Below, in pieces: positions 1 to 8,055 of a stretch of DNA of 64,000 bases (its first letter is position 1; the number at the start of each line of letters is the position of its first letter). A program made the position numbers and the translations under genes. Below the pieces are notes generated by a model. That model did not search any database and was not told the DNA's origin. It saw only the letters and a list, made by a program, of their open reading frames with translations. The DNA lies in assembly GCA_944390285.1 (NCBI GenBank), contig CALXPN010000005.1:1-64000 (forward strand). Reading direction: 5' to 3'. Origin of the DNA: an uncultured Clostridia bacterium (GTDB lineage: Bacteria > Bacillota > Clostridia > TANB77 > CAG-508).

Positions 1-1
1 A

Positions 2-88
2 ACAGAAAAAGTGTTTATTCCTAAGGCAGGACACATAAATAGTGAAAGTGGTTATGATACATTTGAGGATATAGTAAATTATTTATAA
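2..88 (+). CDS. C-terminal end of RBBP9/YdeN-like serine hydrolase (partial)
   Basis: The window opens inside a gene; only the last 28 codons are present, ending in TAA. The residues include a PKAGHINSESGY motif. This resembles the end of RBBP9/YdeN-type alpha/beta hydrolases, where the His is the catalytic-triad histidine and is followed by N-x-x-S-G-Y. The call rests on this short motif only, so the family is likely and the substrate unknown. Confidence 0.5.
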   Translation, partial: TEKVFIPKAGHINSESGYDTFEDIVNYL

Positions 89-95
89 TGATGGT

Positions 96-653
96 ATGAA
101 AGAAATTATGGGAGATAGAGAGTTATTAGATTTAAAACAAAAAATAATTATAGATGATGAATATAACAATTGGATGAAGAAAATATCAAAAATAGAAAAT
201 GAATTTGCTTCATCTTCCGCATTTAATAATAAAGTTGCACTTGATCATGGAATAGCTCATATGAATAGAGTTGCTAACAATACATATAAATTGTTGAAAG
301 AATATAATATTAATTATGATACTTGTAAGTTAGGATATATAGCTGGATTAATTCATGATATAGGAATGATACATGGAAAAAAAGAGCATGCTGAAAATGG
401 ATCAGAGATGGCAAAATTATTTTTGAAAAAATTAGGATTAATAGATAATATAAAAGATATTCAAGAAATTGTAACTGCAATTAAAAACCATGGGAATGGA
501 GGGAAAAATCCAAATGAGATTACTTCGTTTTTAACTATTTCGGATAAAGTAGATATTTGCAAATCTCGATTTTTAGGTAATATATCTCCGATTCAATATA
601 TAGAGAATTATACAATCAATATAAAAAATGGAATTTTACAAATTATTATTTAA
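96..653 (+). CDS. HD-domain hydrolase, C-terminus displaced by a frameshift
   Basis: The 185-residue product carries an HD phosphohydrolase core: an N-terminal DHGIAHMNRV helix, the LIHDIGM metal-binding HD pair near residue 88, HAENG soon after, and a conserved NHGNGG. It is predicted to be a cytosolic metal-dependent phosphohydrolase acting on a nucleotide or small phosphoester. The frame ends at the TAA at 651. The expected family C-terminus (GLYIIPKSIDIP, then KLGLKIEFYING) is encoded directly after it in a different frame up to 826. A one-base loss near 640 would explain this. The HD core is intact, but the natural protein should be about 242 residues. Either a real mutation or an assembly error is possible. 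The start lacks a strong RBS. Confidence 0.7.
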   Translation: MKEIMGDRELLDLKQKIIIDDEYNNWMKKISKIENEFASSSAFNNKVALDHGIAHMNRVANNTYKLLKEYNINYDTCKLGYIAGLIHDIGMIHGKKEHAENGSEMAKLFLKKLGLIDNIKDIQEIVTAIKNHGNGGKNPNEITSFLTISDKVDICKSRFLGNISPIQYIENYTINIKNGILQIII

Positions 654-826
654 TGACAGATCTAAAGGCAAAAGAAGGATTATATATCATTCCAAAATCA
701 ATTGATATTCCTCAAATTTTATGTGTAAAATTAGGTTTAAAAATTGAGTTTTATATAAATGGTAAGCATGAGAATTTTGAAGATAGAGCTAAATATAATG
801 GGCAAATATATAAAAGAAATGAATAA
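641..826 (+). pseudogene. Out-of-frame C-terminal tail of the HD-domain gene
   Basis: This stretch is open in frame 2 and reads NYYLMTD, then GLYIIPKSIDIPQI and KLGLKIEFYING, and stops at TAA 824-826. It has no RBS of its own and reads as the natural continuation of the preceding HD-domain protein. Joining it to the upstream frame requires restoring one base around 638-642. I treat it as the severed end of that gene rather than a separate gene. Confidence 0.6.
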
Positions 827-844
827 TAAAAGGAGACCATTGTA

Positions 845-1363
845 ATGGAACTGTTTATGCAAGAAGTAAAAGATATGAAAGAACTAAAAGAAGGTTTAAA
901 AAATAATAAAAATATATCAAAAAACTATGAAGTTGCAGTTATTATATATGCTTTTGATAAAAATAATAGAATTATTTTTCAAAGAAGAGGACCAAACTGT
1001 AGAGATGAAAGACTAAAATTGGAAACAATAGGCGGAAGAGTTAAGAGTACTGATATTGATTTTAAAACTGCATTAAATAGGGAAATTATAGAAGAGGTTG
1101 GAACAGAAGCAAATATAGAAATTGAGGAATTTATTACATCGATTTATACTACTACATTTGATAATAGATATAATAAAGAACAAACATGGATATATATTGT
1201 ATATAAAGGGATTTTAAAAAGTGGAGAATTAAAAATCATAGAACCAAGTAAATGTTTAGGATATGAAAGATATAAAATTGGTGAAGTAGATGAAAAGGAA
1301 TTAAGCGAAGGTGCGAAAGAATTATACAGAATTGTGAGTAAAAAATATAGTTATTTAAAATAG
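845..1363 (+). CDS. NUDIX-like hydrolase with altered NUDIX box
   Basis: A 172-residue soluble protein behind an AGGAG site at 830-834. The segment GGRVKST...NREIIEEVG is recognisable as a NUDIX box (G-x5-E-x7-REUXEEXGU) with the RE and EE metal-binding residues present. The expected first Glu is missing, and the spacing to RE is one residue too long. NUDIX enzymes hydrolyse nucleoside diphosphates linked to another moiety. Substrate choice cannot be read from the sequence, and the altered box makes activity less certain than for the other NUDIX genes of this window. It follows the broken HD gene and precedes an oxidoreductase on the same strand. Confidence 0.75.
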   Translation: MELFMQEVKDMKELKEGLKNNKNISKNYEVAVIIYAFDKNNRIIFQRRGPNCRDERLKLETIGGRVKSTDIDFKTALNREIIEEVGTEANIEIEEFITSIYTTTFDNRYNKEQTWIYIVYKGILKSGELKIIEPSKCLGYERYKIGEVDEKELSEGAKELYRIVSKKYSYLK

Positions 1364-1409
1364 CAAGTCATAAAAAAGAAAATAAGAAAAAATGAAAGGA
1401 GAACATTTT

Positions 1410-2507
1410 TTGGTTAATATAGGAATAATTGGAACAGGCGTAGGAATAAGAACATATTTTAATACTTTTAAAAACCTAGAAAACGCAAATGTAGTAGCAA
1501 TTAGTGGTAGTAGTAAAGAAAAAGCTGAAAAATTTGCTGAAGAAAATAATATTAAAATAGCTTGTAAAGATTATAAAGAATTAATTGATTTAGAAGATTT
1601 AGATTTAGTTTGTATTACTGCACCAAATAAATACCATTATGAGTATGCTAAATACTGTATAAATGCGAACAAGAATATGATATTAGAAAAACCAGCTACT
1701 ATGAAAATAGAAGAGTCAATCAAATTAAAAAGTATGATAGATAAAAGTGATAAAATCAATGTTATAAATCATCAATTGAGATTTAATCCATATTTATTGA
1801 AAGCAAAAGAAATAATAGAACAAGGATTGTTAGGAAGAATTTATTACATAAATATACATCAGCAAAGTACATCTTTTTCAAACAAGAATATGAAATGGAC
1901 ATGGAGTTTAGAGCAAAAAGAAGGTGGTGGAATAAGACTTGCAATGGGAAGTCATTTAGTAGATTTAATAAGATTTTGGCTAAAAAAAGAAATATTGACA
2001 GTAAAAGGAAACATGGATGTTGTAATTCCTAAAAGATTGGATGATAATGGAAATGTAAAAGAGGTTACAACATGTTCATTTTTTAGTGCTAATTTGAATT
2101 TTGAAGATAATATTACTGTAAATTGTTCAGCAACATGTAGTGCTATTGGAAAAAACGAATTTAATTTTCAAATATATGGTGAAAAAGGAGAATTGCATTT
2201 TGATTTAGAAAATAAATTAATTGCATATTTTATAAAAGAAAAAGGAAAAAAACAAAAAATCGAAGTGGCAGGAGTTACAAGAGAGGAGCAAGAAAACAAA
2301 ATATCAATATTTAGTGGTTCTTTTATATATTATGCAAAACCATTATTATATGCAATATCTAATGGAGATTATAATTTATTAAAAAATGCATCAAAAATAG
2401 ATGATGCAATAGAAAATCAAAAGATATTAGATGCAATTAGAGAATCTGCTTCTAAAGGAAAAATAGTTGAGCTAAATAGTGGATATAAATCTAATATTGA
2501 GTATTAG
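1410..2507 (+). CDS. Gfo/Idh/MocA family NAD(P)-dependent oxidoreductase
   Basis: Cytosolic dehydrogenase of about 366 residues. It begins with a Rossmann dinucleotide-binding motif (GIIGTGVGIRTYF) and carries the family hallmark EKPAT near residue 90, where the Lys is catalytic. A second alpha/beta domain for sugar or inositol-like substrates follows (GGGIRLAMGSHLVDL). I choose the TTG at 1410 because AAAGGAGA sits 7-8 bases upstream. The in-frame ATG at 1392 overlaps that RBS and would add only MKGEHF. Members oxidise sugars or cyclitols with NAD(P); the substrate here is unknown. Confidence 0.85.
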   Translation: MVNIGIIGTGVGIRTYFNTFKNLENANVVAISGSSKEKAEKFAEENNIKIACKDYKELIDLEDLDLVCITAPNKYHYEYAKYCINANKNMILEKPATMKIEESIKLKSMIDKSDKINVINHQLRFNPYLLKAKEIIEQGLLGRIYYINIHQQSTSFSNKNMKWTWSLEQKEGGGIRLAMGSHLVDLIRFWLKKEILTVKGNMDVVIPKRLDDNGNVKEVTTCSFFSANLNFEDNITVNCSATCSAIGKNEFNFQIYGEKGELHFDLENKLIAYFIKEKGKKQKIEVAGVTREEQENKISIFSGSFIYYAKPLLYAISNGDYNLLKNASKIDDAIENQKILDAIRESASKGKIVELNSGYKSNIEY

Positions 2508-2536
2508 ATAATGATATAATAATGAAAGGAAAAAGT

Positions 2537-3061
2537 ATGAGAAATATAACTATTGAAATGGCTTGTTCAATAAATGGATTAATAGCGACAGAGGATGGTA
2601 ACGAAGATTTTCTATCATATAGAGGTTGGGAGATAATGCTAGAATTATTAAAGAAATATGATGTACTTATTTGGGGAAGAAAAACTTGGGATAATATAAT
2701 ATCTTGGGGAGAAGAATATTTAAAAGATTTGAAAAATTTAAATATCATTATTTTTAGTAGTAAAAAAGAAAAAACAAATAAATTTCCTAATGTTATATAT
2801 TGTGATTCAATAGATAAGTGTTTAAAAATATGTGAAAAAATGAAATATGAAAGATTATTTATTTCTGGAGGAGCAACTATTAATAATCTTTTTATGGAAA
2901 AAGGAATAGTAGATAACATAATTTTAAATTATAATCCATTTGTACTAAATAAAGGAATACCGTTATTTAATGGTAAGTATTTTGAAAACAAATTAAAACT
3001 TGAAAAAATTGTAAAAGAAAAAGAGGATATAGTACAAGTACATTATAGTGTTTTAAAGTAA
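2537..3061 (+). CDS. Dihydrofolate reductase-like / RibD C-terminal domain protein
   Basis: About 174 residues with the DHFR/RibD-C fold pattern: ITIEMACSINGLIAT at the N-terminus, VLIWGRKTWDNI around residues 45-56, then a GGATI turn, and an ending typical of RibD-like reductases. Such stand-alone proteins are NAD(P)H-dependent reductases related to the riboflavin-pathway reductase, and many have no assigned substrate. The start is set to ATG 2537, which has AAAGGA at a good distance; the in-frame ATG at 2522 lies upstream of that RBS. It is part of the same-strand run of metabolic enzymes. Confidence 0.8.
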   Translation: MRNITIEMACSINGLIATEDGNEDFLSYRGWEIMLELLKKYDVLIWGRKTWDNIISWGEEYLKDLKNLNIIIFSSKKEKTNKFPNVIYCDSIDKCLKICEKMKYERLFISGGATINNLFMEKGIVDNIILNYNPFVLNKGIPLFNGKYFENKLKLEKIVKEKEDIVQVHYSVLK

Positions 3062-3106
3062 ACTGTGAAAAAATAACAAAACAAAGTGTATAAATTGGAG
3101 GTAGCA

Positions 3107-3694
3107 ATGAAAATTGGAATAGATGTAGATGGTGTGATTTTAGATTTTGAAAGAGTTTTAAAAGCATATGGAGATTTATATGATTTTATAGAGTTGAAAA
3201 AAGGTGGGATTATTAATAGACATGAGAATTATCTAAGGAATAGATACGATTGGACAGAAGAAGAAAGAATGAATTTTGTTAATAAATATTTTTTAAAGCT
3301 GTCAAAAAAGACTAATTTAATACCAGGTGCAAAAGAAGTAATAAATATGTTAAAAAAAGAAGGTAATGAATTTATTGTAATATCAGCAAGAGGTGGAACT
3401 GTGGAAAAGATGAAGGATGTTGCAATAGAAAAGTTTAAAGAAGAAGAAATTTCATTTGATAAATATTATTGGAAACAGGAAGATAAATTAGAAGTTGCAC
3501 AAAAGGAAAATATTGATATTATGATAGATGATTCATATGATGTTTGTAAAAAATTATCAGAAAATAAAATTAAAACAATTTATTTTAGAGATAAAGAAAT
3601 GAAAAAACTAGAACAAAATGAATATTTAAAAGAAGTTAGTAACTGGGGAGAAATATATAGAATTATTAATACAATAGAACACAAAGATAATTGA
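3107..3694 (+). CDS. HAD-superfamily 5' nucleotidase-like phosphatase
   Basis: This protein of about 195 residues starts with a HAD motif I (IGIDVDGVILDFE, DxD nucleophile). Motif II is in VISARGG, a Lys follows, and motif III/IV is in DIMIDDSYDVC. The layout resembles the 5'(3')-deoxyribonucleotidase (NT5C) branch. It probably dephosphorylates a small phosphate ester, perhaps a nucleotide, in the cytosol. ATG 3107 has TTGGAGGT upstream at good spacing; the longer GTG-initiated frame from 3086 runs through that RBS. Confidence 0.8.
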   Translation: MKIGIDVDGVILDFERVLKAYGDLYDFIELKKGGIINRHENYLRNRYDWTEEERMNFVNKYFLKLSKKTNLIPGAKEVINMLKKEGNEFIVISARGGTVEKMKDVAIEKFKEEEISFDKYYWKQEDKLEVAQKENIDIMIDDSYDVCKKLSENKIKTIYFRDKEMKKLEQNEYLKEVSNWGEIYRIINTIEHKDN

Positions 3695-3715
3695 AAATGA
3701 TTAGGAGATTATTAA

Positions 3716-4005
3716 ATGAACTTTAGAAACATAACAATAGATGAATCGAGAAATAAGAAAAGAACAAATGTTGTTCTTGATACTGATTTATGTAATGGAT
3801 ATGATGATCAAAAAGACTATTCTATAATAAGTCAATTTGCTCCAAAAGATGTTAGTGGAAAATGTGTGTATTGTAATCATTGTAAACCATGTCCACAAAG
3901 CTTAGATATAGGGCTGATTAATAAATACTATGAACCAGATGCCCATTTAAAGTAAATCAGTCAGAAAGAATGAAAGAAATTGCAGAATATTTTAATAAAA
4001 TTTAA
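3716..4005 (+). pseudogene. Remnant of the C-terminus of a 4Fe-4S aldo/keto reductase
   Basis: The frame 3716-3955 encodes 79 residues including GKCVYCNHCKPCPQSLDIGLINKYY. This is the cysteine-rich C-terminal region of ferredoxin-type aldo/keto reductases. In another frame, from about 3937, the sequence reads RCPFKVNQ then SERMKEIAEYF and ends at TAA 4003-4005, which matches the last residues of the same family. The expected middle segment with the second cysteine cluster is missing. An internal deletion therefore joined the two parts out of frame. The catalytic barrel is absent altogether. An AGGAG upstream means a short peptide may still be made. Confidence 0.6.
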
Positions 4006-4034
4006 AGCTTTAGGAAACATTCCTAGGGCTTTTT
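4004..4034 (+). terminator. Rho-independent terminator
   Basis: A stem of about 13 pairs (AAAGCTTTAGGAA with TTCCTAGGGCTTT, two GT wobbles, ACA loop) is followed by a short T run. It closes the transcript that carries the preceding remnant. Confidence 0.8.
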
Positions 4035-4037
4035 ATA

Positions 4038-4066
4038 TTGTAAATTCATAAAACTTATGTTATATT
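4038..4066 (+). promoter_or_regulatory. Sigma-A-type promoter for the PHP/NUDIX run
   Basis: TTGTAA and TATATT are separated by 17 bases, directly after the terminator and 25 bases before the start codon of the PHP gene. This promoter could drive the closely spaced genes that follow. Confidence 0.5.
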
Positions 4067-4091
4067 AAAAATGTAAAATAGGGGGATAGGT

Positions 4092-4934
4092 ATGCAAAAA
4101 TTTAATTATCATTCACATACATACAGATGTGGACATGCAGATTTAGATATGAAAGATGAGGATTATATAAAAGAATATATAGAAATGGGATTCGAGAAAA
4201 TTGCATTCACAGATCATTGTCCAGAAAAAAATAAAATAGATAAAAGACCAAATATTAGAATGGAATATGAGCAAAAAAATGAGTATATTGATACTATAAA
4301 AAAATTAAAAGAGAAATATAAAAATAAAATAAAAATAGAAGTAGGATATGAAATTGAATATATACCAGGTGATGAAGAAAATTTAAGAGAACTAAAAAAT
4401 GAAGCAGATAAAATTATTTTAGGACAACATTTTATTTATGACAATAATAAAAATTTGAAATATATAGGTCAATCCGAATTTTCTGATGAAGAATTAATCA
4501 AATATTCAGAATATATACAAAAAGCAATGAAATTAAAATTACCAAATATAATTGCTCATCCAGATATGTATATGATGAATAGAAAAGAATTTGGGAAAAT
4601 TGAAAATGAGGTTGCAAAAATTATTTGTGAATCTGCTGAAAAGTATGATATTCCTTTAGAAATAAACTTAAATAATATATTTGCAAAAACTTATTATGAA
4701 AATAGAAAGCTAAATAATGATAGTTTTGAAAAACAAAAAGAAAAATTAAAAAATGTATTTTATCCATGTAAAGATTTTTGGAAAGTAGCATCAAATTATA
4801 ACATAAAGGTTTTATATGGAATAGATACTCATCATAAAGGACAAATAATGTTATGGAATGAACTTATAGAATTTGCAAAAGAAATTATTGGTAAAGAAAC
4901 AATAGAAAAATTAAATTTTATCGATATTTTTTAA
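4092..4934 (+). CDS. PHP-domain phosphoesterase, histidinol-phosphatase-like
   Basis: The 280-residue protein has the PHP metal-binding motifs in order: NYHSHTYRCGHA at the N-terminus, FTDHCPE near residue 40, a Glu in EVGYEIEY, IIAHPDMYMM near residue 155, and GIDTHH near the C-terminus. The layout matches HisK/HisJ-type histidinol phosphatases. No other his genes are nearby, so the substrate may be a different phosphomonoester. A GGGGGATAGG RBS precedes the ATG. It is expected to be cytosolic and metal-dependent. Confidence 0.85.
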   Translation: MQKFNYHSHTYRCGHADLDMKDEDYIKEYIEMGFEKIAFTDHCPEKNKIDKRPNIRMEYEQKNEYIDTIKKLKEKYKNKIKIEVGYEIEYIPGDEENLRELKNEADKIILGQHFIYDNNKNLKYIGQSEFSDEELIKYSEYIQKAMKLKLPNIIAHPDMYMMNRKEFGKIENEVAKIICESAEKYDIPLEINLNNIFAKTYYENRKLNNDSFEKQKEKLKNVFYPCKDFWKVASNYNIKVLYGIDTHHKGQIMLWNELIEFAKEIIGKETIEKLNFIDIF

Positions 4935-4963
4935 AAAATATTATAATTATGAGGTAATAGAGA

Positions 4964-5428
4964 TTGAATTATATAAGTGAAAAATTAGAAAATAAAGAAT
5001 ATAAAAAAAGAACTACATCACATGTTTTGCTTTTTAATGATAAAGGAGAAATGGCTGTTGTATATATAGAAGAATATAATATGTACAATTTAATAGGTGG
5101 AGCATTAGAGAATGGAGAAAACCCTAAAGAAGCATTAATAAGAGAAACCAAAGAAGAAATAGGATATGCTTTAAAAAATATTAAATATATTGAAACTATA
5201 GGTTGTTATTATTATTTTGATATAAAAGATATATATGTAGATGGGATAATGTATTTTTATGAAGCACAAATAGGCAAAAAAGTTTGTGAACCAATAGAAA
5301 AAGATCATAAACTAGTATGGGTAAACCTTGAAGAAATTATTGATAAAATGTATTTTGATTATCATAAATATATTTTAAATAAATATGTGAATAAGATTAG
5401 TAAAAATAAGGAGGAGAGTTTTAAATGA
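4964..5428 (+). CDS. NUDIX hydrolase
   Basis: The 154-residue protein has a perfect NUDIX box: GALENGENPKEALIRETKEE followed by IG, with all Glu and Arg positions present. Translation starts at TTG 4964, behind GAGGT at 4951. Its last codons overlap the start of the next PHP gene by four bases (ATGA), which implies translational coupling. The box predicts hydrolysis of a nucleoside-diphosphate derivative; the substrate is unknown. Confidence 0.85.
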   Translation: MNYISEKLENKEYKKRTTSHVLLFNDKGEMAVVYIEEYNMYNLIGGALENGENPKEALIRETKEEIGYALKNIKYIETIGCYYYFDIKDIYVDGIMYFYEAQIGKKVCEPIEKDHKLVWVNLEEIIDKMYFDYHKYILNKYVNKISKNKEESFK

Positions 5429-6294
5429 TAGATTTACATATTCATACAACTAATTCAGATGGAAAGTATAATGTAAAAGAAATTTTAGAAATGTCGGAAA
5501 GTAAAAAAATAAATACTATTTCATTTTGTGATCACAATGTATTAGGAGCTTATGAAGAATTAAAAAATATAGATGTAAAAAAATTTTTTTCTGGAAACAT
5601 AATTAAAGGGATAGAATTTGATTTTGTGTATAATAAAAAAGTTTTTCATATATTAGGATATGATTTTGATGTAGAAAAATTAAATAAATCAAAATATATA
5701 AACAGGAAAACTGATAAAGAATTAATAAAAATCCAAGAAAAAAGATTAGATTTTTTAAAAAAAGTATGTAAAAAACTTAATATAAAATTAAGTGATAATT
5801 TAACTATTAAAACTTCTAATGAACAAGCAAATGATATTATAAAAATGGATATGCAAAAACATGAAGAAAATAATGAAATATTAAATGAAATTTTAGGAAA
5901 AGATAGAAAGAAAAGTTTTTGGCATGGTCATGTTATGAATCCTAAAAGTCCATTTTATATAGATTTAACAGAGGATTTACCAACTGTAAAAGAAATTGCT
6001 GATATTATTCATGATTCAGGAGGTATTGTTGTTTTACCACATGTGTTTGAATATAAATCAATAGATAATAAAGAATTCTTGAATGATATTAATGGATTAG
6101 GAATTTTAGATGGAATTGAATGTGTTCATTCTAAACATGATAAAGAGCAGGTTGAATTTTTAGAAGATTTTTGCAAAAAAAATAATTTATTAATGTCTGG
6201 TGGAAGTGATTTTCATGATGATAAAATTCAAACTCTAGGTTATACTTGTTTAGGAAAAATAGATGATAAGTATTGTTTAAGAAAAGCAAATTAA
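5425..6294 (+). CDS. PHP-domain phosphoesterase
   Basis: The 289-residue protein begins with DLHIHTTNSDG, the classic PHP motif I, followed by SFCDHNV, a GIEFDF metal-ligand Glu, LPHVFEYKS around residue 205 and GGSDFHDD near the C-terminus. Such stand-alone PHP proteins act on 3'-phosphonucleotides, short oligonucleotides or other phosphoesters. It overlaps the preceding NUDIX gene by 4 bases, so the two are probably made together. It is a different subfamily from the PHP gene at 4092. Confidence 0.85.
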   Translation: MIDLHIHTTNSDGKYNVKEILEMSESKKINTISFCDHNVLGAYEELKNIDVKKFFSGNIIKGIEFDFVYNKKVFHILGYDFDVEKLNKSKYINRKTDKELIKIQEKRLDFLKKVCKKLNIKLSDNLTIKTSNEQANDIIKMDMQKHEENNEILNEILGKDRKKSFWHGHVMNPKSPFYIDLTEDLPTVKEIADIIHDSGGIVVLPHVFEYKSIDNKEFLNDINGLGILDGIECVHSKHDKEQVEFLEDFCKKNNLLMSGGSDFHDDKIQTLGYTCLGKIDDKYCLRKAN

Positions 6295-6319
6295 ATTATA
6301 AAAATAGGAGATATAATAT

Positions 6320-6826
6320 ATGGAATTATGGGATATATTGGATGAGAACGGAAATTTTACTGGAGTAGTTTTAGATAAAGATGATAAAAAAACATGGGAA
6401 AAGAATAATTATCATCAAGGAGTAGATGCTTGGATTATAAATAGTGAAAATAAAATCTTAATTCAAAAGCGTTCAATTCAGAAAAAAAGAGAACCAAATG
6501 TATGGTCAATGACAGTTGGAGGTTCTGTAATAAAAGGAGAAAAAATTCTAGAAGCATTAAATAGGGAAGCAAATGAAGAATTAGGTATAAGTTTAAATTT
6601 AGATAATGCTACAAAAATACAACATTATAAATTACCAAATTTATGGCTTGATGTTTATTTAATTAAACAAGAAGTTGATATAAGTAAAATAAAACTAAGA
6701 CCTGAAGAAGTTTCAGAAGTAAAATTTGCAAGTTTTGATGAAATAGAAGATATTTATAAACAGAATTTGTTTATGAAAAATAGATGGGAATATGTTAGAG
6801 ATAGCATAAAAAAAGTAATAAAATAA
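6320..6826 (+). CDS. NUDIX hydrolase
   Basis: The 168-residue protein opens with MELWDILDENGNFTG, typical of a NUDIX branch that includes isopentenyl-diphosphate isomerase-like and YfcD-like enzymes. The box GSVIKGEKILEALNREANEE is complete with its RE and EE residues. An AGGAG lies upstream of the ATG. Its function is likely pyrophosphate hydrolysis; isomerase activity cannot be excluded, but I saw no clear isomerase-specific signature. Confidence 0.8.
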   Translation: MELWDILDENGNFTGVVLDKDDKKTWEKNNYHQGVDAWIINSENKILIQKRSIQKKREPNVWSMTVGGSVIKGEKILEALNREANEELGISLNLDNATKIQHYKLPNLWLDVYLIKQEVDISKIKLRPEEVSEVKFASFDEIEDIYKQNLFMKNRWEYVRDSIKKVIK

Positions 6827-6850
6827 TTGAAAATAAAGGTAGTAACTAGT

Positions 6851-7921
6851 ATGAAAGATAATATTTTAATGCCTGATTATAATCATAGTATTCTTAATTT
6901 AATAACTTCAATATTAAAAAAATATAATGTAAACAGTATATATAATTCTTTAGAAAATATAGATAAGATCTTAGAAAAAAAATATAAAAATATTGTTTTA
7001 GTAATTTTAGATGGAATGGGAGAAAATATTTTAAAAAGTTTATCTCCAAATGGCTTGTTTTATAAAAATGAAATTGATACTATAACTTCTGTTTATCCAT
7101 CAACTACTACAGCAGCAATGACTACATATTATTCAGGGAAACCACCTATAGAAACAGGATGGCTGGGCTGGTCACAATATTTTAAAGAATTTGGAAGACA
7201 TATTGATGTATTACCAGAAAAAGATTCTTATACAGGAGAAAAAATAAAATTAAATAATTTAAAAATATCAGATATTATAGGATATAAAACAATATATGAA
7301 CAAATTAAAGAAAAAAATTCTTCAATTAAAACATATGAAATTATGCCTGAATATTGTGTTAAAAAAGCCAAAATAACAATGACAGCAAATACAATTGAAG
7401 AAATGTGTGAAAGTATCATAACCTTGTGTAAGAATCCGGAAGAGAAATTTGTTATGGCATATAGTGATAATCCAGATGGGATTATTCATAAATATGGATG
7501 CTATTCAGAAGAAGTGAAAGAATTTATATTAAATACAGAAAAAAATTTTTCACTAATGCTTGAAAATTTAAAAAATACAAAAACATTAATAATTATCTCC
7601 GCAGATCATGGACATCAAGATTTAAATAAAACAATAGATTTATTAGAAGTTGATGAGATACAGGAATGTTTATATATGCCTCCAACTTTTGAAATGAGAA
7701 TGGTAGGTTTTTTTGTAAAAACGGATATGAAAAAAGAGTTTGAAAAAAGATTTAATAAAATATTTAAAGATAAATATATTTTATATTCAAAAGAGGAAAT
7801 GTTAAAAAATAATTTATTTGGATATGGAAACAAGCATAAAAAAATTGATGATTTTATAGGTGACTATATAGCAATAGGAATATCAGATATGCGGAATTGT
7901 GCTAGGAACATATTTATCTAA
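6851..7921 (+). CDS. Type I phosphodiesterase / alkaline-phosphatase-fold protein, frameshifted near the end
   Basis: The alkaline-phosphatase superfamily layout is clear: metal-binding LVILDGMGENIL near residue 50, the nucleophile region SVYPSTTTAAMTTYYSG, and a metal-binding SADHGHQD near residue 255. This fits nucleotide pyrophosphatase/phosphodiesterase-like enzymes. ATG 6851 follows AAAGGT; a TTG at 6827 is possible but has no RBS. The frame ends at 7921 with RNCARNIFI. The expected family end (IVLGTYLS, then THCGLTKNEMEVPLII) lies in the +1 frame from 7896 to 8012. One extra base around 7892-7895 would explain it. The lost tail contains the HCG histidine, a likely metal ligand. Confidence 0.75.
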   Translation: MKDNILMPDYNHSILNLITSILKKYNVNSIYNSLENIDKILEKKYKNIVLVILDGMGENILKSLSPNGLFYKNEIDTITSVYPSTTTAAMTTYYSGKPPIETGWLGWSQYFKEFGRHIDVLPEKDSYTGEKIKLNNLKISDIIGYKTIYEQIKEKNSSIKTYEIMPEYCVKKAKITMTANTIEEMCESIITLCKNPEEKFVMAYSDNPDGIIHKYGCYSEEVKEFILNTEKNFSLMLENLKNTKTLIIISADHGHQDLNKTIDLLEVDEIQECLYMPPTFEMRMVGFFVKTDMKKEFEKRFNKIFKDKYILYSKEEMLKNNLFGYGNKHKKIDDFIGDYIAIGISDMRNCARNIFI

Positions 7922-8012
7922 AGAAAAGAAAAAAGTAAGTATAAAAAAGGCAACACATTGCGGATTAACTAAAAATGAAATGGAAGTTCCATTAATTATA
8001 TTTGAAAAATAA
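7896..8012 (+). pseudogene. Out-of-frame C-terminal tail of the phosphodiesterase gene
   Basis: This frame-0 stretch reads IVLGTYLSKEKKK, then ATHCGLTKNEMEVPLIIFEK and TAA. Alkaline-phosphatase-fold proteins commonly end with a similar H-x-G-L-T-x-x-E-M-x-x-P-L segment. It has no RBS of its own and overlaps the final codons of the upstream frame, so it is most likely the severed true C-terminus. Confidence 0.6.
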
Positions 8013-8055
8013 TTATAAAAGATGAAAAAATATAGAAAGAGAGGAAGATAAAATT

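Noticed and set aside
630..660. Programmed -1 frameshifting to make the full HD protein
   Set aside because: There is no X-XXY-YYZ slippery heptamer or downstream pseudoknot; a simple indel is the plainer explanation.
2491..2919. Minus-strand open frame (142 codons)
   Set aside because: Antisense to the dihydrofolate-reductase-like gene, which has clear family motifs; no independent support.
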